64,000 bases of DNA from JAODBQ01 sp038213195 (lineage in GTDB: Bacteria > Actinomycetota > Acidimicrobiia > Acidimicrobiales > Ilumatobacteraceae): positions 10,758 through 74,757 of the forward strand of contig JBBQTN010000001.1 in assembly GCA_038213195.1 (NCBI GenBank), written 5' to 3'. The first letter of the stretch is position 1, and every line of letters starts with the position of its first letter. Below the pieces are notes generated by a model, which saw nothing but the letters and a program-made list of their open reading frames with translations, had not been told where the DNA came from and ran no database searches. Made by a program: the position numbers and the translations under genes. This document shows, in pieces, positions 24,498 through 33,786 of the stretch.

Positions 24498-26776
24498 CAG
24501 CGACAGCGACGCCGAGCGCCGTCGAGGTACGCCCGGTTCGCGAACCGCTCCGTTCGTCGCTCGATCCGGCCGGCACGCTCGCGCTGACCCTGCTCACGAT
24601 CGTCACCGCGGTCGGGTTGTGCCGGCTGTTCCCCGACTGGACCTACCTCCGCCAGGTCGTCGCCGTCGTCGTCGGCGTGCATGCCGCCGCTGCCGTGATG
24701 CGGTTCGTGCGCGTGCCGATCTGGGTGGCGATCCCGGTGGTGGTGCTCGTCGCGCTCGAGCTGATCGCGATCGTCTACTACCCCGACACCACCCGGCTGC
24801 TGTTGCCGACGGGCCGCACGATCGAGTTCCTGCACGCCGACATGCGCCTGGTCTGGCAGCAGTTCCCGAGTGCCGTCGCGCCCGTGCCCAGCCAGGGCAG
24901 CTTCGCGATGTCTTCCGCCGCGCTGCTGTCGACGTGCGCGATCCTCGCGGACACGTTCGCGTTCCGGGCGTTCGGACGGGCCGAGTCCATCGTGCCGGCG
25001 GGCGTGGTGTTCGTGTTCACGTCCGCACTCGGGACGAACCGCGACCGGATCGCTGTCTCGGCGCTGTGGATCGGAGCGGCGATCGTGGTCATCGCGGTCC
25101 TCCGCTTCGGCCACGCGCAGGACGAGTCGGCGTGGATGGGCGCCAGGCGGCGGACCCTCGGATCGGTGCTGCCTGCCGCGCTGGCGCTGGCCGCGATCGC
25201 GGCGCTCGCCGCCGGCGTGGTCGCGCCGCGCCTGCCCGGCGCGTCGTCACACGCGCTGTTCGACACCCGCAACCGCGGCGACGACGTCACCGAGGTGCTC
25301 AACCCAATGGTGGACATCCGCTCGCGTCTGATCAACCGGGCCAACGTCGAGGTGTTCACCGTCAAGGCGTCGGCGGGCGCGTACTGGCGCGAGATCGGAC
25401 TCGAGGCCTTCAACGGGACCCAATGGCAGCCGCTGGAGCACGAGGCGCTGCGTCCCGCCACGGGCGAGCTGGCCACCACGGGGGCCGGCCAGACGATCGA
25501 CCAGACGATCACGATCAAGCGTCTCGGCGGCGAGCTGATCCCGGTCGCGTACGCGCCGGTCCGTGCCCAGACGTCGGGCCTGTACTTCGGCGACACCACC
25601 CAGACCCTGTTGCGGACCGAGCCCGGCCTGCAATCCGGTGACGTCGTCAAGGTCACCTCGGTGCGCGCCAATCCGTCGGCCGACGCGCTGCGCCTCGCAA
25701 CCGTCAGCGGCGCGCCGAGCGCGCTGCTCTACGACCTCCCCGGCGACTTCCCCGACGAGGCCCGCAACCTGGCCCGCGGGGTCACCGCGAGCGGCACGAA
25801 CCCGTACGACAAGATGGTCCTGCTGCAGAACTGGTTCCGCACCAACTTCCAGTACGACCTGTCGGTGCAGGCCGGCAACAGCGATGATGCGATCCGCAAC
25901 TTCCTGCGCATCCGCCGTGGCTACTGCGAGCAGTTCTCGGCGACGTTCGCAGCGATGGCCCGTTCGCTCGGGCTCCCCGCCCGCGTCGCGATCGGGTTCA
26001 CGTCCGGCGAGTACAGCGCAACCGACGGGCTGTACCACGTGTACGACCGCCAGGCCCATGCCTGGCCGGAGGTGTGGTTCGACGGGTTCGGATGGGTGAC
26101 GTTCGAGCCGACCCCCGGCCGCGGGGAGCCGGGTGCCGAGAATCACACCGGCATCAGCGCCGCGCAGGACGACACCGCGCCGACGCCCGGCGACGCCGCG
26201 GCTGCTGCCGATCCTGGCCAGGGTGCCGCCCCGCCGACGACGCTCGACGACATCACCCACAGCAAGCCGATCGGCAACCCGGATGCTGCGGGCACGACCG
26301 TGCCGGTGACGACCATCAGCGCGGCGGGGACCACCGGCTCGTTCGACGGTGGCGCGGCCTTCCTGTGGGTGCTCCTCCTCGTCGCCGCGATCGGCGCATG
26401 GGCCCTGTTCATGCCCCGCGTCGCCAGAGCCTTGGGCAGGCGCGGGTCACGCCTTCCGCTCGACCGCGTGGCCGCGGCCTGGCGACGATCGTGTGGCGTG
26501 CTGCGTCTCGTCGGAGCGCCCGCGCCGGGCGGGGCAACGCCGCTCGAGTACTCGCGCCTCGTCGAGCAGACGACCGGCGTGGACCGGCACATGGTCGGTG
26601 AACTGGCGCGGACCGTGACGCTCGCCGTCTACTCCCCCTCCGGCGTCGACGAGGATGCCGCCGTGCGCAGCGAGCAGCTCGAGCAGCAGATCGACGAGAT
26701 CTGCCAGCCGCGGATGTCGCTGTCGATGCGCGTGCTCGCCCGGATCGATCCTCGGGTGGCCCGTCAGACCGGGTGA
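24494..26776 (+). CDS. Membrane transglutaminase-like (TgpA-type) protein
   Basis: 760 aa. Six or so N-terminal membrane helices (about 20-235), then an extracytoplasmic transglutaminase domain with Cys in RRGYCEQFSATFAAMARSLG, His in HVYDRQAHAWPEVWFDGFGW and the following Asp. A Pro/Thr/Ala linker, one further membrane helix (about 620-640) and a C-terminal DUF4129-like segment follow. It is the usual third gene of MoxR-DUF58 operons; the substrate, protein crosslinking or proteolysis, is unknown. The start is fixed by the micro-ORF that ends on it. Confidence 0.9.
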   Translation: MTATATPSAVEVRPVREPLRSSLDPAGTLALTLLTIVTAVGLCRLFPDWTYLRQVVAVVVGVHAAAAVMRFVRVPIWVAIPVVVLVALELIAIVYYPDTTRLLLPTGRTIEFLHADMRLVWQQFPSAVAPVPSQGSFAMSSAALLSTCAILADTFAFRAFGRAESIVPAGVVFVFTSALGTNRDRIAVSALWIGAAIVVIAVLRFGHAQDESAWMGARRRTLGSVLPAALALAAIAALAAGVVAPRLPGASSHALFDTRNRGDDVTEVLNPMVDIRSRLINRANVEVFTVKASAGAYWREIGLEAFNGTQWQPLEHEALRPATGELATTGAGQTIDQTITIKRLGGELIPVAYAPVRAQTSGLYFGDTTQTLLRTEPGLQSGDVVKVTSVRANPSADALRLATVSGAPSALLYDLPGDFPDEARNLARGVTASGTNPYDKMVLLQNWFRTNFQYDLSVQAGNSDDAIRNFLRIRRGYCEQFSATFAAMARSLGLPARVAIGFTSGEYSATDGLYHVYDRQAHAWPEVWFDGFGWVTFEPTPGRGEPGAENHTGISAAQDDTAPTPGDAAAAADPGQGAAPPTTLDDITHSKPIGNPDAAGTTVPVTTISAAGTTGSFDGGAAFLWVLLLVAAIGAWALFMPRVARALGRRGSRLPLDRVAAAWRRSCGVLRLVGAPAPGGATPLEYSRLVEQTTGVDRHMVGELARTVTLAVYSPSGVDEDAAVRSEQLEQQIDEICQPRMSLSMRVLARIDPRVARQTG

Positions 26777-26828
26777 GATCGCGCCGGCGCCGTGGCGGAC
26801 TTCGACGAAAGGGGCCGCCGCCGGGGGC

Positions 26829-27179
26829 TCAGCGGTCGTTCTGGTTGCGGGTGTTACGTGCGTTGCTGGCCCCACCCAAGCGGTTGCGCACGCTCTCGCT
26901 CAAATGGTTGAGGCCCGCTTCACCCAGCGCCCTGGCGTGTTGCTCGGCGAACAGCACGGCGACAACGGCGCCGATGAAGAAGACGAACGCGAGGTACGGG
27001 CTGACCGACAGGAGCACGATCGACAGGCCGAGGCAGACCAGTGCGGCGAGCCCTGTGAGCACGATCGATCGACGAGAACTAGCGCGACGATGATGCATGT
27101 CACGACCGAAGCTCGGGTCGCGCTGGAGCTGCTCTTCGATCTGGCGGAGAATTCGCTGTTCGTCTTCTGAGAGCGGCAT
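26829..27179 (-). CDS. DUF3040 domain membrane protein
   Basis: 116 aa. N-terminus MPLSEDEQRILRQIEEQL is the DUF3040 signature, followed by two membrane helices (about 38-57 and 62-80) and a basic C-terminus. It is common in actinobacteria and has unknown function. It lies 9 nt downstream of dinB; a GAGGAGC-type Shine-Dalgarno (GAGGAGC, 5 nt spacing) marks the start. Confidence 0.85.
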   Translation of the reverse strand: MPLSEDEQRILRQIEEQLQRDPSFGRDMHHRRASSRRSIVLTGLAALVCLGLSIVLLSVSPYLAFVFFIGAVVAVLFAEQHARALGEAGLNHLSESVRNRLGGASNARNTRNQNDR

Positions 27180-27188
27180 GGTTGCTCC

Positions 27189-28583
27189 TCACCGAGTGCC
27201 TCCGATCATCCTTCCACGAGAACGCCGCTCTTTCAACGCAAGCGGCGAGACAGGTCCCAGGTCGTCGATGATTTCGGCCGCCTCGGGCTGCTGATCCGGT
27301 CCCCACTGCTGCTGGCCGCGGCGGACCAACCGCAACCCGTCCGTCCCGACCGCGCTCGCCGGACCGATGACGGTGTGACCGAACCGCTCGCGAATGGCGT
27401 CCACGGTCTCCGCGGCCGCCTGCCAACCCGCCGCCGCACGTCGCTGCGGACCTCCGCCGACGCGGTCGAACAGGTCGTCGAGGCTGAGCTGTTCGTCCCC
27501 GCCGGAGGATGACGACGCCATGTTGCTCACGCTGACCCCGAGCAACCGGACGCCGAGCCCCGCCTCGACGTTGGCGAGCAGTGGTGACAGCGCCTCGAGC
27601 AGGCCATGCGCGGTGTCGGCGGGTCGCGCCATGGTCACGGCCCGCGTGATCGTCGTGAACCCGTTGAAGCGCACCTTCAGCGTGACGGTCCGCGCCACCC
27701 GCCCGTTGGCGCGCAACCGGGCGGCCACGGCGTCGGTGAGCCGGACGAGCTCCAGCCGCAGCTCGTCGTGAGTCGACCGGTCGGTGGCGAACGTCTGCTC
27801 GTGGCCGATCGACTTGATCTCGCGGTCCGGTTCGACCGGGCGGTCGTCCTGCGCGTGCGCCAACCGGTACAGATGGCGCCCGTGGGCGGTGCCGACGCTC
27901 GCCACCAGCGCCGCCTCGTCGAGCTCGGCGAGCTGACCGACGGTGCGCACCCCGAAGCGGGTCAGCCGCTCGAGCGTCGCCGGACCGACGCCCCAGAGCG
28001 CCTGGACCGGCAGCGTGTTGAGGAACGCCAGCTCCTCGCCGGGGGCGATCCGCACGATCCCCGCGCCGGCACGGACGCCTTCCGGTGTGGCCCGCGGCTT
28101 GGCCGCCTCCGAGGCCAGCTTGGCCAGGAACTTGCTCGGTGCGACACCGACCGAGCACGTCAGCTGCAGCTCGTCGGCGATCCGCGCCCGGATCCCGGCG
28201 GCGATCGTGACCCCGTCGCCGAGCAGTCGCAGCGCGCCGCTGACGTCGAGGAACGCCTCGTCGAGCGAGAGCGGTTCGACCAATGGCGTGACGTCCAGGA
28301 AGATCCGGTTGACCTCCTCGCTGACCTTCGCGTACAGCTCGTGGTCGCCGGGCAGGAACACCGCGGCGGGACACAGCCGGCGCGCCATCGACGAGGGCAG
28401 CGCGGAACGCACCCCGTATCGTCGAGCCTCGTAGGACGCCGCCGCCACCACCCCGCGCGGACCGGTCCCGCCGACGACCACCGGGAGGCCACGCAGCTCT
28501 GGCCTGCGACGGAGCTCGACGCTGACGAAGAACGCGTCCATGTCGACATGGAGGATCACCCGCGACTCGGCGGCGATGCTCAT
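27189..28583 (-). CDS. dinB: DNA polymerase IV (Y family)
   Basis: 464 aa from ATG 28583, set by a strong GAGGAGG Shine-Dalgarno. Catalytic motifs HVDMDAFFVSVE and SLDEAFLDV (Asp and Asp-Glu). Little-finger domain follows, and QLSLDDLF near residue 390 fits a beta-clamp binding peptide. It does translesion synthesis. About 100 residues longer than E. coli DinB because of a C-terminal extension. I see no LexA box upstream, unlike the exonuclease gene at 49.5 kb. Confidence 0.93.
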   Translation of the reverse strand: MSIAAESRVILHVDMDAFFVSVELRRRPELRGLPVVVGGTGPRGVVAAASYEARRYGVRSALPSSMARRLCPAAVFLPGDHELYAKVSEEVNRIFLDVTPLVEPLSLDEAFLDVSGALRLLGDGVTIAAGIRARIADELQLTCSVGVAPSKFLAKLASEAAKPRATPEGVRAGAGIVRIAPGEELAFLNTLPVQALWGVGPATLERLTRFGVRTVGQLAELDEAALVASVGTAHGRHLYRLAHAQDDRPVEPDREIKSIGHEQTFATDRSTHDELRLELVRLTDAVAARLRANGRVARTVTLKVRFNGFTTITRAVTMARPADTAHGLLEALSPLLANVEAGLGVRLLGVSVSNMASSSSGGDEQLSLDDLFDRVGGGPQRRAAAGWQAAAETVDAIRERFGHTVIGPASAVGTDGLRLVRRGQQQWGPDQQPEAAEIIDDLGPVSPLALKERRSRGRMIGGTR

Positions 28584-28688
28584 GTGCGCCTCCTCGTCTC
28601 GGTCCTCACCGTCCGGTTCACTCTCCGGTCCTGGTCGTGCGTTCGCTCTCCCCACCATTGTGCGCCCTCACGCGCCCGCCGTCACGGA

Positions 28689-29426
28689 TCAGCCGCCGGC
28701 CCTGCGCCGCAGCCGCCTGCCGCGCAGGTCGCGGACCCACAGCTTGACCACGAGGAGGAGCGCCTCGCTGACGATGTTGCCCGACATCTTGGACTCGCCG
28801 GCAACACGATCGCGGAACGTGATCGGGAACTCGACGACCTTGCCGCCGATGCGCACGATCCGGTACGTCATCTCCACCTGGAACCCATAGCCGTCGGCGC
28901 GCACCGTCTCGAACGCCATCCGTTCGAGCGACCGCGCCGCGTACGCGCGGTACCCGGCGGTGGCGTCGTTCACGGCGAGGCCGAGCACGCCGGCGACGTA
29001 GCGGTTGCCCCAGCGCGACAGGACCCTGCGCCGCCACGGCCAGTTCTCGGTCACTCCGCCCGGCACGTAGCGGCTGCCGATCGCCACGTCGGCGCCGTAG
29101 GCGACGATCCCGACCAGCGCCGGCAACGCCGCCGGGTCGTGGGAGAGGTCGGCGTCCATCTGGACGAGGATCTCCGCGCCGTCGTCGATCGCCAGCCGGA
29201 ACCCCGCCCGGTACGCCGCGCCGAGACCTGCCTTGTGCGGCCGGCGCAGCACGTCCACCCCGCCGAGCTCGCAACCCAGCCGCACGGCCAGGTCGGCGGT
29301 GCCGTCGGCGCTGTTGTCGTCGACCACCAACACGATCGCGTCCGGCAACGCGCCGCGCACGCCACGGACGAGCGCGTCGAGGTTGTCGGCTTCGTTGAAG
29401 GTCGGCACCACGACCGTGACACGCAC
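28689..29426 (-). CDS. Dpm1-type polyprenol phosphate mannosyltransferase
   Basis: 245 aa, GT2 fold. TVVVPTFNEADNLDALV, VVDDNSADGTADLA, catalytic QMDADLSHDP and GSRYVPGGVTENW. It transfers mannose (or another hexose) from a nucleotide sugar to polyprenyl phosphate at the inner membrane. No C-terminal membrane or acyltransferase domain is fused. With the PimB-like enzyme at 45.5 kb it suggests mannosylated lipids or glycoproteins. GTG 29426 chosen because TAGAGT lies 8 nt upstream. Confidence 0.88.
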   Translation of the reverse strand: MRVTVVVPTFNEADNLDALVRGVRGALPDAIVLVVDDNSADGTADLAVRLGCELGGVDVLRRPHKAGLGAAYRAGFRLAIDDGAEILVQMDADLSHDPAALPALVGIVAYGADVAIGSRYVPGGVTENWPWRRRVLSRWGNRYVAGVLGLAVNDATAGYRAYAARSLERMAFETVRADGYGFQVEMTYRIVRIGGKVVEFPITFRDRVAGESKMSGNIVSEALLLVVKLWVRDLRGRRLRRRAGG

Positions 29427-29434
29427 GACCGGGG

Positions 29435-29440
29435 ACTCTA
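29435..29440 (-). promoter_or_regulatory. -10 element of a leaderless dpm promoter
   Basis: TAGAGT, 8 nt before GTG 29426. Confidence 0.45.
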
Positions 29441-29523
29441 CGAGGGTCCGGGCGAGGAGGTGCCTCGCCACGGCGGCTTGCTCGACCGGCGTCGAGGAAC
29501 GATCCCGAACCGGGACTGCGCCG

Positions 29524-29529
29524 TACGAT
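29524..29529 (+). promoter_or_regulatory. -10 element of a leaderless promoter for the 29.5-kb membrane protein
   Basis: TACGAT, 7 nt before GTG 29537. It argues against the ATG at 29528, which lies inside it. Confidence 0.45.
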
Positions 29530-29536
29530 GTCGGCC

Positions 29537-29839
29537 GTGTCGACACCACAGGGCTCCCCGGAGCGACCGCTGTCGGCCCTTCCCTCCCCCGCTGCCCGCG
29601 TGCTCGCGTTCGTGGCGATCCTCGTCGGCGGCTCCGCCGGCGGGCTGATCGGCTACACCCTCGTGCGCCTGCAGTGCCACGGTCAGTGCGGCACCGAGCG
29701 CGGCCTCGGCGCGTTCCTCGGCGCGGTGTTCGCCGCGCTCGGGATGAGCGTGGTGGCCGTGCTGGTCCTGCGCGCCCTCGGCGAGTGGCGCCAGATCAGT
29801 GACCGCGAGCGAGACGGCGCGAACCGACCAGGTCCGTGA
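29537..29839 (+). CDS. Small two-helix membrane protein, unrecognised
   Basis: 100 aa. Ser/Pro-rich N-terminus, two membrane helices (about 23-43 and 60-80) separated by a short loop with two cysteines (LQCHGQCGTE), and a charged C-terminus. I do not recognise a family. It starts an operon with the inositol-monophosphatase-family gene, whose GTG overlaps its stop (GTGA). GTG 29537 is preferred to ATG 29528. Confidence 0.65.
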   Translation: MSTPQGSPERPLSALPSPAARVLAFVAILVGGSAGGLIGYTLVRLQCHGQCGTERGLGAFLGAVFAALGMSVVAVLVLRALGEWRQISDRERDGANRPGP

Positions 29840-30624
29840 ACGCCGAGCTCGAGGACCTCTGCCGGATCGCCGCGTCGCTGGCGCGCGAAGCCGGGCGGAT
29901 GGTGCGCGACGGCCGCACCCACGGCATCGGGCAGACCTCGTCGAAGTCGTCGGAGACCGACATGGTCACCGAGTTCGACAGGGCCTCGGAGCGGCTGATC
30001 GTCGAACGTCTCGCCCGGCTGCGTCCCGACGATGCGGTCGTCGGCGAGGAGGGCACCGACACTGACGGCCGGTCCGGTGTCCGCTGGTTGATCGATCCGA
30101 TCGACGGGACCACCAACTTCCTCTACGACCTGCCCGGCTACAACGTCTCGATCGCGGCGCGCACCGACCAGGGGACGCAGGTCGGGGCGGTGTACGTGCC
30201 CGCCACCGACGAGCTGTTCACCGCCATCCGCGGCGGCGGAGCGCGCCTCGACGGCGTCCCGATCCGCTGCAGCACCACCACGTCGCTGCGCCACGCACTG
30301 GTCGCCACCGGGTTCAGCTACCTGCCGGAGCGGCGCGAGGCGCAGGCCGCGCGGGTGGTCCGCCTGATCGGCAAGGTGCGCGACATCCGCCGCATCGGCG
30401 CCGCCGCCTACGACCTGTGCAACGTCGCCGCTGGCCGCGTCGACGTCTACTTCGAGCAGTGGCTCGGGCCGTGGGACCTCGCCGCAGGCGAGCTGATCGC
30501 CGCCGAGGCCGGCTGCAGGACCGGCTCGTTCGACGGCGGACCTGTGCATCCCTCGAACGTCCTCGTCGCCACGCCGGCGCTGTTCCAGCCGATGATCGAG
30601 CTGCTGCGCGATCCGCTCGACTGA
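29836..30624 (+). CDS. Inositol monophosphatase family enzyme
   Basis: 262 aa. Metal-binding EE and DPIDGTTNFLYDLPGYNVSIA plus the C-terminal WDLAAGELIAAEAGC complete the Li-sensitive phosphatase signature. Substrates in this family include inositol-1-phosphate, histidinol phosphate, fructose bisphosphate and PAP. Inositol phosphate is plausible given possible phosphatidylinositol-mannoside enzymes in the window, but specificity cannot be read here. GTG start coupled to the upstream membrane protein. Confidence 0.9.
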   Translation: MNAELEDLCRIAASLAREAGRMVRDGRTHGIGQTSSKSSETDMVTEFDRASERLIVERLARLRPDDAVVGEEGTDTDGRSGVRWLIDPIDGTTNFLYDLPGYNVSIAARTDQGTQVGAVYVPATDELFTAIRGGGARLDGVPIRCSTTTSLRHALVATGFSYLPERREAQAARVVRLIGKVRDIRRIGAAAYDLCNVAAGRVDVYFEQWLGPWDLAAGELIAAEAGCRTGSFDGGPVHPSNVLVATPALFQPMIELLRDPLD

Positions 30625-30678
30625 CCCGCTGCCGCACACCGAGCTGGGCAATGCGGAGTGGCACGACCCGCTGGCTGG

Positions 30679-30684
30679 CAAGAT
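30679..30684 (+). promoter_or_regulatory. Weak -10-like element before the response regulator
   Basis: CAAGAT, 6 nt before GTG 30691. It fits the spacing of the other leaderless promoters but not the leading T. Confidence 0.25.
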
Positions 30685-30690
30685 GGGCCG

Positions 30691-31371
30691 GTGGGAACCC
30701 GCATCCTGTCCGTCGAAGACGACGAGCGCATCCGCACCGCTGTCAAGCTCGCACTCGAGGACGAAGGTTGGATCGTCGACGAGGCGGCGAGCGGCGAGGA
30801 CGCCATCGACCTGTTCCATCGCTGCGTGCCCGACGTCGTGCTGATCGACATCATGCTCCCCGGCATCGACGGTTTCGAGCTGTGCCGCACGCTGCGCCGC
30901 AACAGCGACGTGCCGATCGTGATGGTCACCGCGCGCAACGACACCCATGACGTCGTCGCCGGGCTCGAGGCGGGGGCGGACGACTACCTCACCAAACCGT
31001 TCGCGCCGAAGGAGCTGTCGGCGCGCATCCGCGCCCTGCTGCGCCGCATCCGTCCGACGAGCACAGCGCACGCGCGGTTGATCTTCGGCGACCTCGAGAT
31101 CGTGCCCGATGAGGGCAAGGTGATGCGCGCCGGCCAGGAGCTGCACGTCACCAAGACCGAGTTCCGGTTGCTCTGCGAGCTCGCCCAGAACCCCGGTCGG
31201 GTGTTCTCGCGGGAGAGCCTGCTCGACAAGGTGTGGGGCTACGACTACTTCGGCGACGGCCGGCTGGTCGACGTGCACGTGCGCCGACTGCGCACGAAGG
31301 TCGAGGCCGACCCGGCGAACCCGCGCCACGTGGTCACGGTACGCGGGTTGGGCTACCGGCTGCAGGCGTGA
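30691..31371 (+). CDS. OmpR-family response regulator, MtrA-like
   Basis: 226 aa from GTG. Receiver domain with phospho-acceptor D53 (VVLIDIMLPGID) and conserved K102 (DDYLTKPFAP). The C-terminal winged helix includes ELHVTKTEFRLLCELAQNPG and VDVHVRRLRTKVE. It is followed by a sensor kinase and a GerMN lipoprotein, the mtrA-mtrB-lpqB order that in actinobacteria controls wall homeostasis and division. Identity with MtrA is inferred from sequence type and context. Confidence 0.88.
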   Translation: MGTRILSVEDDERIRTAVKLALEDEGWIVDEAASGEDAIDLFHRCVPDVVLIDIMLPGIDGFELCRTLRRNSDVPIVMVTARNDTHDVVAGLEAGADDYLTKPFAPKELSARIRALLRRIRPTSTAHARLIFGDLEIVPDEGKVMRAGQELHVTKTEFRLLCELAQNPGRVFSRESLLDKVWGYDYFGDGRLVDVHVRRLRTKVEADPANPRHVVTVRGLGYRLQA

Positions 31372-31391
31372 CGGCGCACGCTCGCCGATGA
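31368..31391 (+). other. Micro-ORF bridge response regulator to kinase (7 aa)
   Basis: GTG overlaps the regulator TGA (GTGA); VTAHARR; TGA overlaps the kinase ATG (ATGA). Confidence 0.5.
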
Positions 31392-32908
31392 GCAGCGCCG
31401 ACCCGTCGTCGACCCGGGTGGCCGGGCGAGACGACACGGCGGGGCTCCGGCTGCCCGACGCGGCATTCGACAGGCGCACCTGGCGGCAGCGGATCCAAGC
31501 GCTGCGCCCGAAGCGACTCGGGCTGCGCGCCCGCCTGCTGATGCTGTTCGTGCTCGGCGCGTTGCTGCTCTCCGCGTTCCTCGCTGCTGCCGCGTACAGC
31601 TTCACCCGCAGCAGCATCATCAACCAGCGCGACAAGTCCGGCGTCGAGCAGGCCCGCCGCGACGCCCAGGTGACCCAGAACGAACTGCTCGCCCACAACG
31701 CCACGGCATTGACCGCGATCGTGCGTCTGCGCCAACTCGGCGTGCTGCGCGCCGCGGTGCTCGACAGCGGCGACTGGCGGTCCAGCGAACCCGGTCTCAG
31801 CCGCGACCAGATCCCGTTGGCGCTGCGCAACCGCGTCGTCGACGACGGTGTCGCGTCGCGGATGATCGTCACCGTCGAGGGTCAACCGACGCTGATCGTC
31901 GGCTTCCCGCTGAAGTCGACCGACGGTTCGTTCTTCGAGTTCATCCCGCTCGGTGACGTCCGCTCGACGCTCAACAACGTCGGGCTGAGCCTGCTCTTCG
32001 GCGGGATCATCACCACGATGGCGGGGGCGCTGCTCGGCACGTTCGCGGCGCGCCGTGCAGTGCGGCCGCTCGGCGATGCGGCGCAGGCAGCCCAGGCGAT
32101 CGCCGGCGGTCGGCTCGACACCCGCCTCGAGCCGACCGACGATCCAGACCTGCGCTCGCTCGCCAACGCGTTCAACAACATGGCGGCGGCGTTGCAGCTG
32201 CGCGTGGAGAAGGACGCCAGGTTCGCCAGCGATGTCAGCCACGAGCTGCGCTCACCGTTGATGACGCTCGCCGCGAGCGCGGAGGTGATGGTCGGGCGTC
32301 GTGACGAGATGCCGGAGCGTGCCCAGGCCGCACTCGACCTGCTCGTCGGCGACGTCACCCGTTTCCAGGGTCTTGTTGAGGACCTGCTGGAGATCTCCCG
32401 CTTCGACGCAGGAGCGATCCGGCTGCACCTCGAGGACCTGCTCGTCGCCGAGTTCGTCCGCCAGGCGATCGCGGTGAGCAGCCTGCCGGCGACCGAGGTC
32501 CATGTCAGCGAGCGCGCGGAGGCGATTGTGATTCGCGGCGACCGGCGCCGGCTGGCGCGGGTCGTCGCCAACCTGATCGACAACGCGCGCGTCCACGGTG
32601 GCGCAGATCCGACCGTGTCGGTGGTCGAGCCCGAGGGTGAGGGCGAGCCGCTCGGCCACGTGTGGATCGTCGTCGAGGATCACGGTCCTGGCGTCCAGCC
32701 GGAGGAGCGCGATCTGATCTTCGAGCGCTTCGCCCGCGGTGGCGTGGCCGGCCGGCGCAGCGGCAACGACGGCGCAGGGCTCGGCCTCGCGCTCGTCGAA
32801 GAGCACGTGCGGATGCACGGCGGCCGGGTGTGGGTCGAGGACCGCGCCGACGCCCAACCCGGCGCACGATTCATCCTCGAGCTCCCCGCCGAGGAGGTCG
32901 GGGTGTGA
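31388..32908 (+). CDS. Sensor histidine kinase, MtrB-like
   Basis: 506 aa. TM1 about 48-72, extracytoplasmic sensor about 73-195, TM2 about 198-222, HAMP about 222-275, HisKA with H285 in DVSHELRSPL, then HATPase with N-box LARVVANLIDNARVHGG, G1 DHGPGV and G2 NDGAGLGLALVEEHV. It autophosphorylates and signals to the preceding regulator. Start coupled by a micro-ORF; stop overlaps the GerMN gene (GTGA). Confidence 0.92.
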   Translation: MSSADPSSTRVAGRDDTAGLRLPDAAFDRRTWRQRIQALRPKRLGLRARLLMLFVLGALLLSAFLAAAAYSFTRSSIINQRDKSGVEQARRDAQVTQNELLAHNATALTAIVRLRQLGVLRAAVLDSGDWRSSEPGLSRDQIPLALRNRVVDDGVASRMIVTVEGQPTLIVGFPLKSTDGSFFEFIPLGDVRSTLNNVGLSLLFGGIITTMAGALLGTFAARRAVRPLGDAAQAAQAIAGGRLDTRLEPTDDPDLRSLANAFNNMAAALQLRVEKDARFASDVSHELRSPLMTLAASAEVMVGRRDEMPERAQAALDLLVGDVTRFQGLVEDLLEISRFDAGAIRLHLEDLLVAEFVRQAIAVSSLPATEVHVSERAEAIVIRGDRRRLARVVANLIDNARVHGGADPTVSVVEPEGEGEPLGHVWIVVEDHGPGVQPEERDLIFERFARGGVAGRRSGNDGAGLGLALVEEHVRMHGGRVWVEDRADAQPGARFILELPAEEVGV

Positions 32909-33786
32909 GCGAGCCCCGGCGAGCGAACACCCCGGCAGGCGCGCGAGCGCCAGCGAGCCGGCTGCGATGGTGGCGCCATGTCATCGCTGCGGTGCTCGGC
33001 GTCGTGGTGCTCGCAGCGTGCGGGATCACTGCCGACGATGCCCCGCGGGACATCAACGCGCCGGCCCACCCGGACAACGCCGGCGACAACGGGCAGACGG
33101 CGATCACCGCGACGAACACCTCGGTGATCTACCTCATCGGTCACGACGACACTGGGCGGTTCGTGCTCAAGCCGATCGCCCGCGATGTGACAGCGACGAT
33201 CGACAACGCGCTCGCGGCGTTGTTCGCGGGCGCGACACCGCGCGAGCTCAACGCCGACCTGCGCAGCGCGATCCCGGCGAGCACGCGGCTGATCAGCGCG
33301 ACCCCGAACAACGACATCGTCACCGTCGACGTCACCGATCCGCTCACCGGGCTGAGCGGCGCGACCCTGGTCGAAGCAGTCGGCCAGATCGTCCTCACCG
33401 CCACCAACGTGACCGGAGTCAGCGGGGTGGTGATCACGATCGACGACGTGGCGCACCCGTGGCCGACACCGGACGGCCAGCTGACGACGGATCCGTTGAC
33501 GCGCAACGATTTCACGGCGCTCCTCCCGAACAGCGGCGTGAGGGCCACGGACCCGACCGTGGCCCCGACGTCACCGACCACCGTCGCGCCCACGTCGCCG
33601 ACCACTGTGGCGCCGACGGTCACCGCTGCTCCGTCGTCAACGACGCCGGTGACGACCGCCGCCACACCGACCGCCGCACCGACGGCGGCGCCGACCCCAC
33701 CGGCCCTCGCACCGGAGACCGTGCCCGTTCCGACGGACGCTTCGACGCCCGACGCGAGCGCTCCTCCGGCGCGGTTCAAGACATGA
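32905..33786 (+). CDS. GerMN-domain lipoprotein, LpqB-like but short
   Basis: 293 aa. Signal peptide with a lipobox ending VLAAC (Cys about 38). GerMN domain about 65-190 (VIYLIGHDDTGRFVLKPI onward). The tail is a Pro/Thr/Ala linker with repeated APTSPTTV units. LpqB proteins have a beta-propeller after GerMN; here it is missing and replaced by the disordered tail. Coupled to the kinase, so probably a modulator of that sensor at the outer membrane face of the cytoplasmic membrane (inference from mtrAB-lpqB). Confidence 0.82.
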   Translation: MSEPRRANTPAGARAPASRLRWWRHVIAAVLGVVVLAACGITADDAPRDINAPAHPDNAGDNGQTAITATNTSVIYLIGHDDTGRFVLKPIARDVTATIDNALAALFAGATPRELNADLRSAIPASTRLISATPNNDIVTVDVTDPLTGLSGATLVEAVGQIVLTATNVTGVSGVVITIDDVAHPWPTPDGQLTTDPLTRNDFTALLPNSGVRATDPTVAPTSPTTVAPTSPTTVAPTVTAAPSSTTPVTTAATPTAAPTAAPTPPALAPETVPVPTDASTPDASAPPARFKT

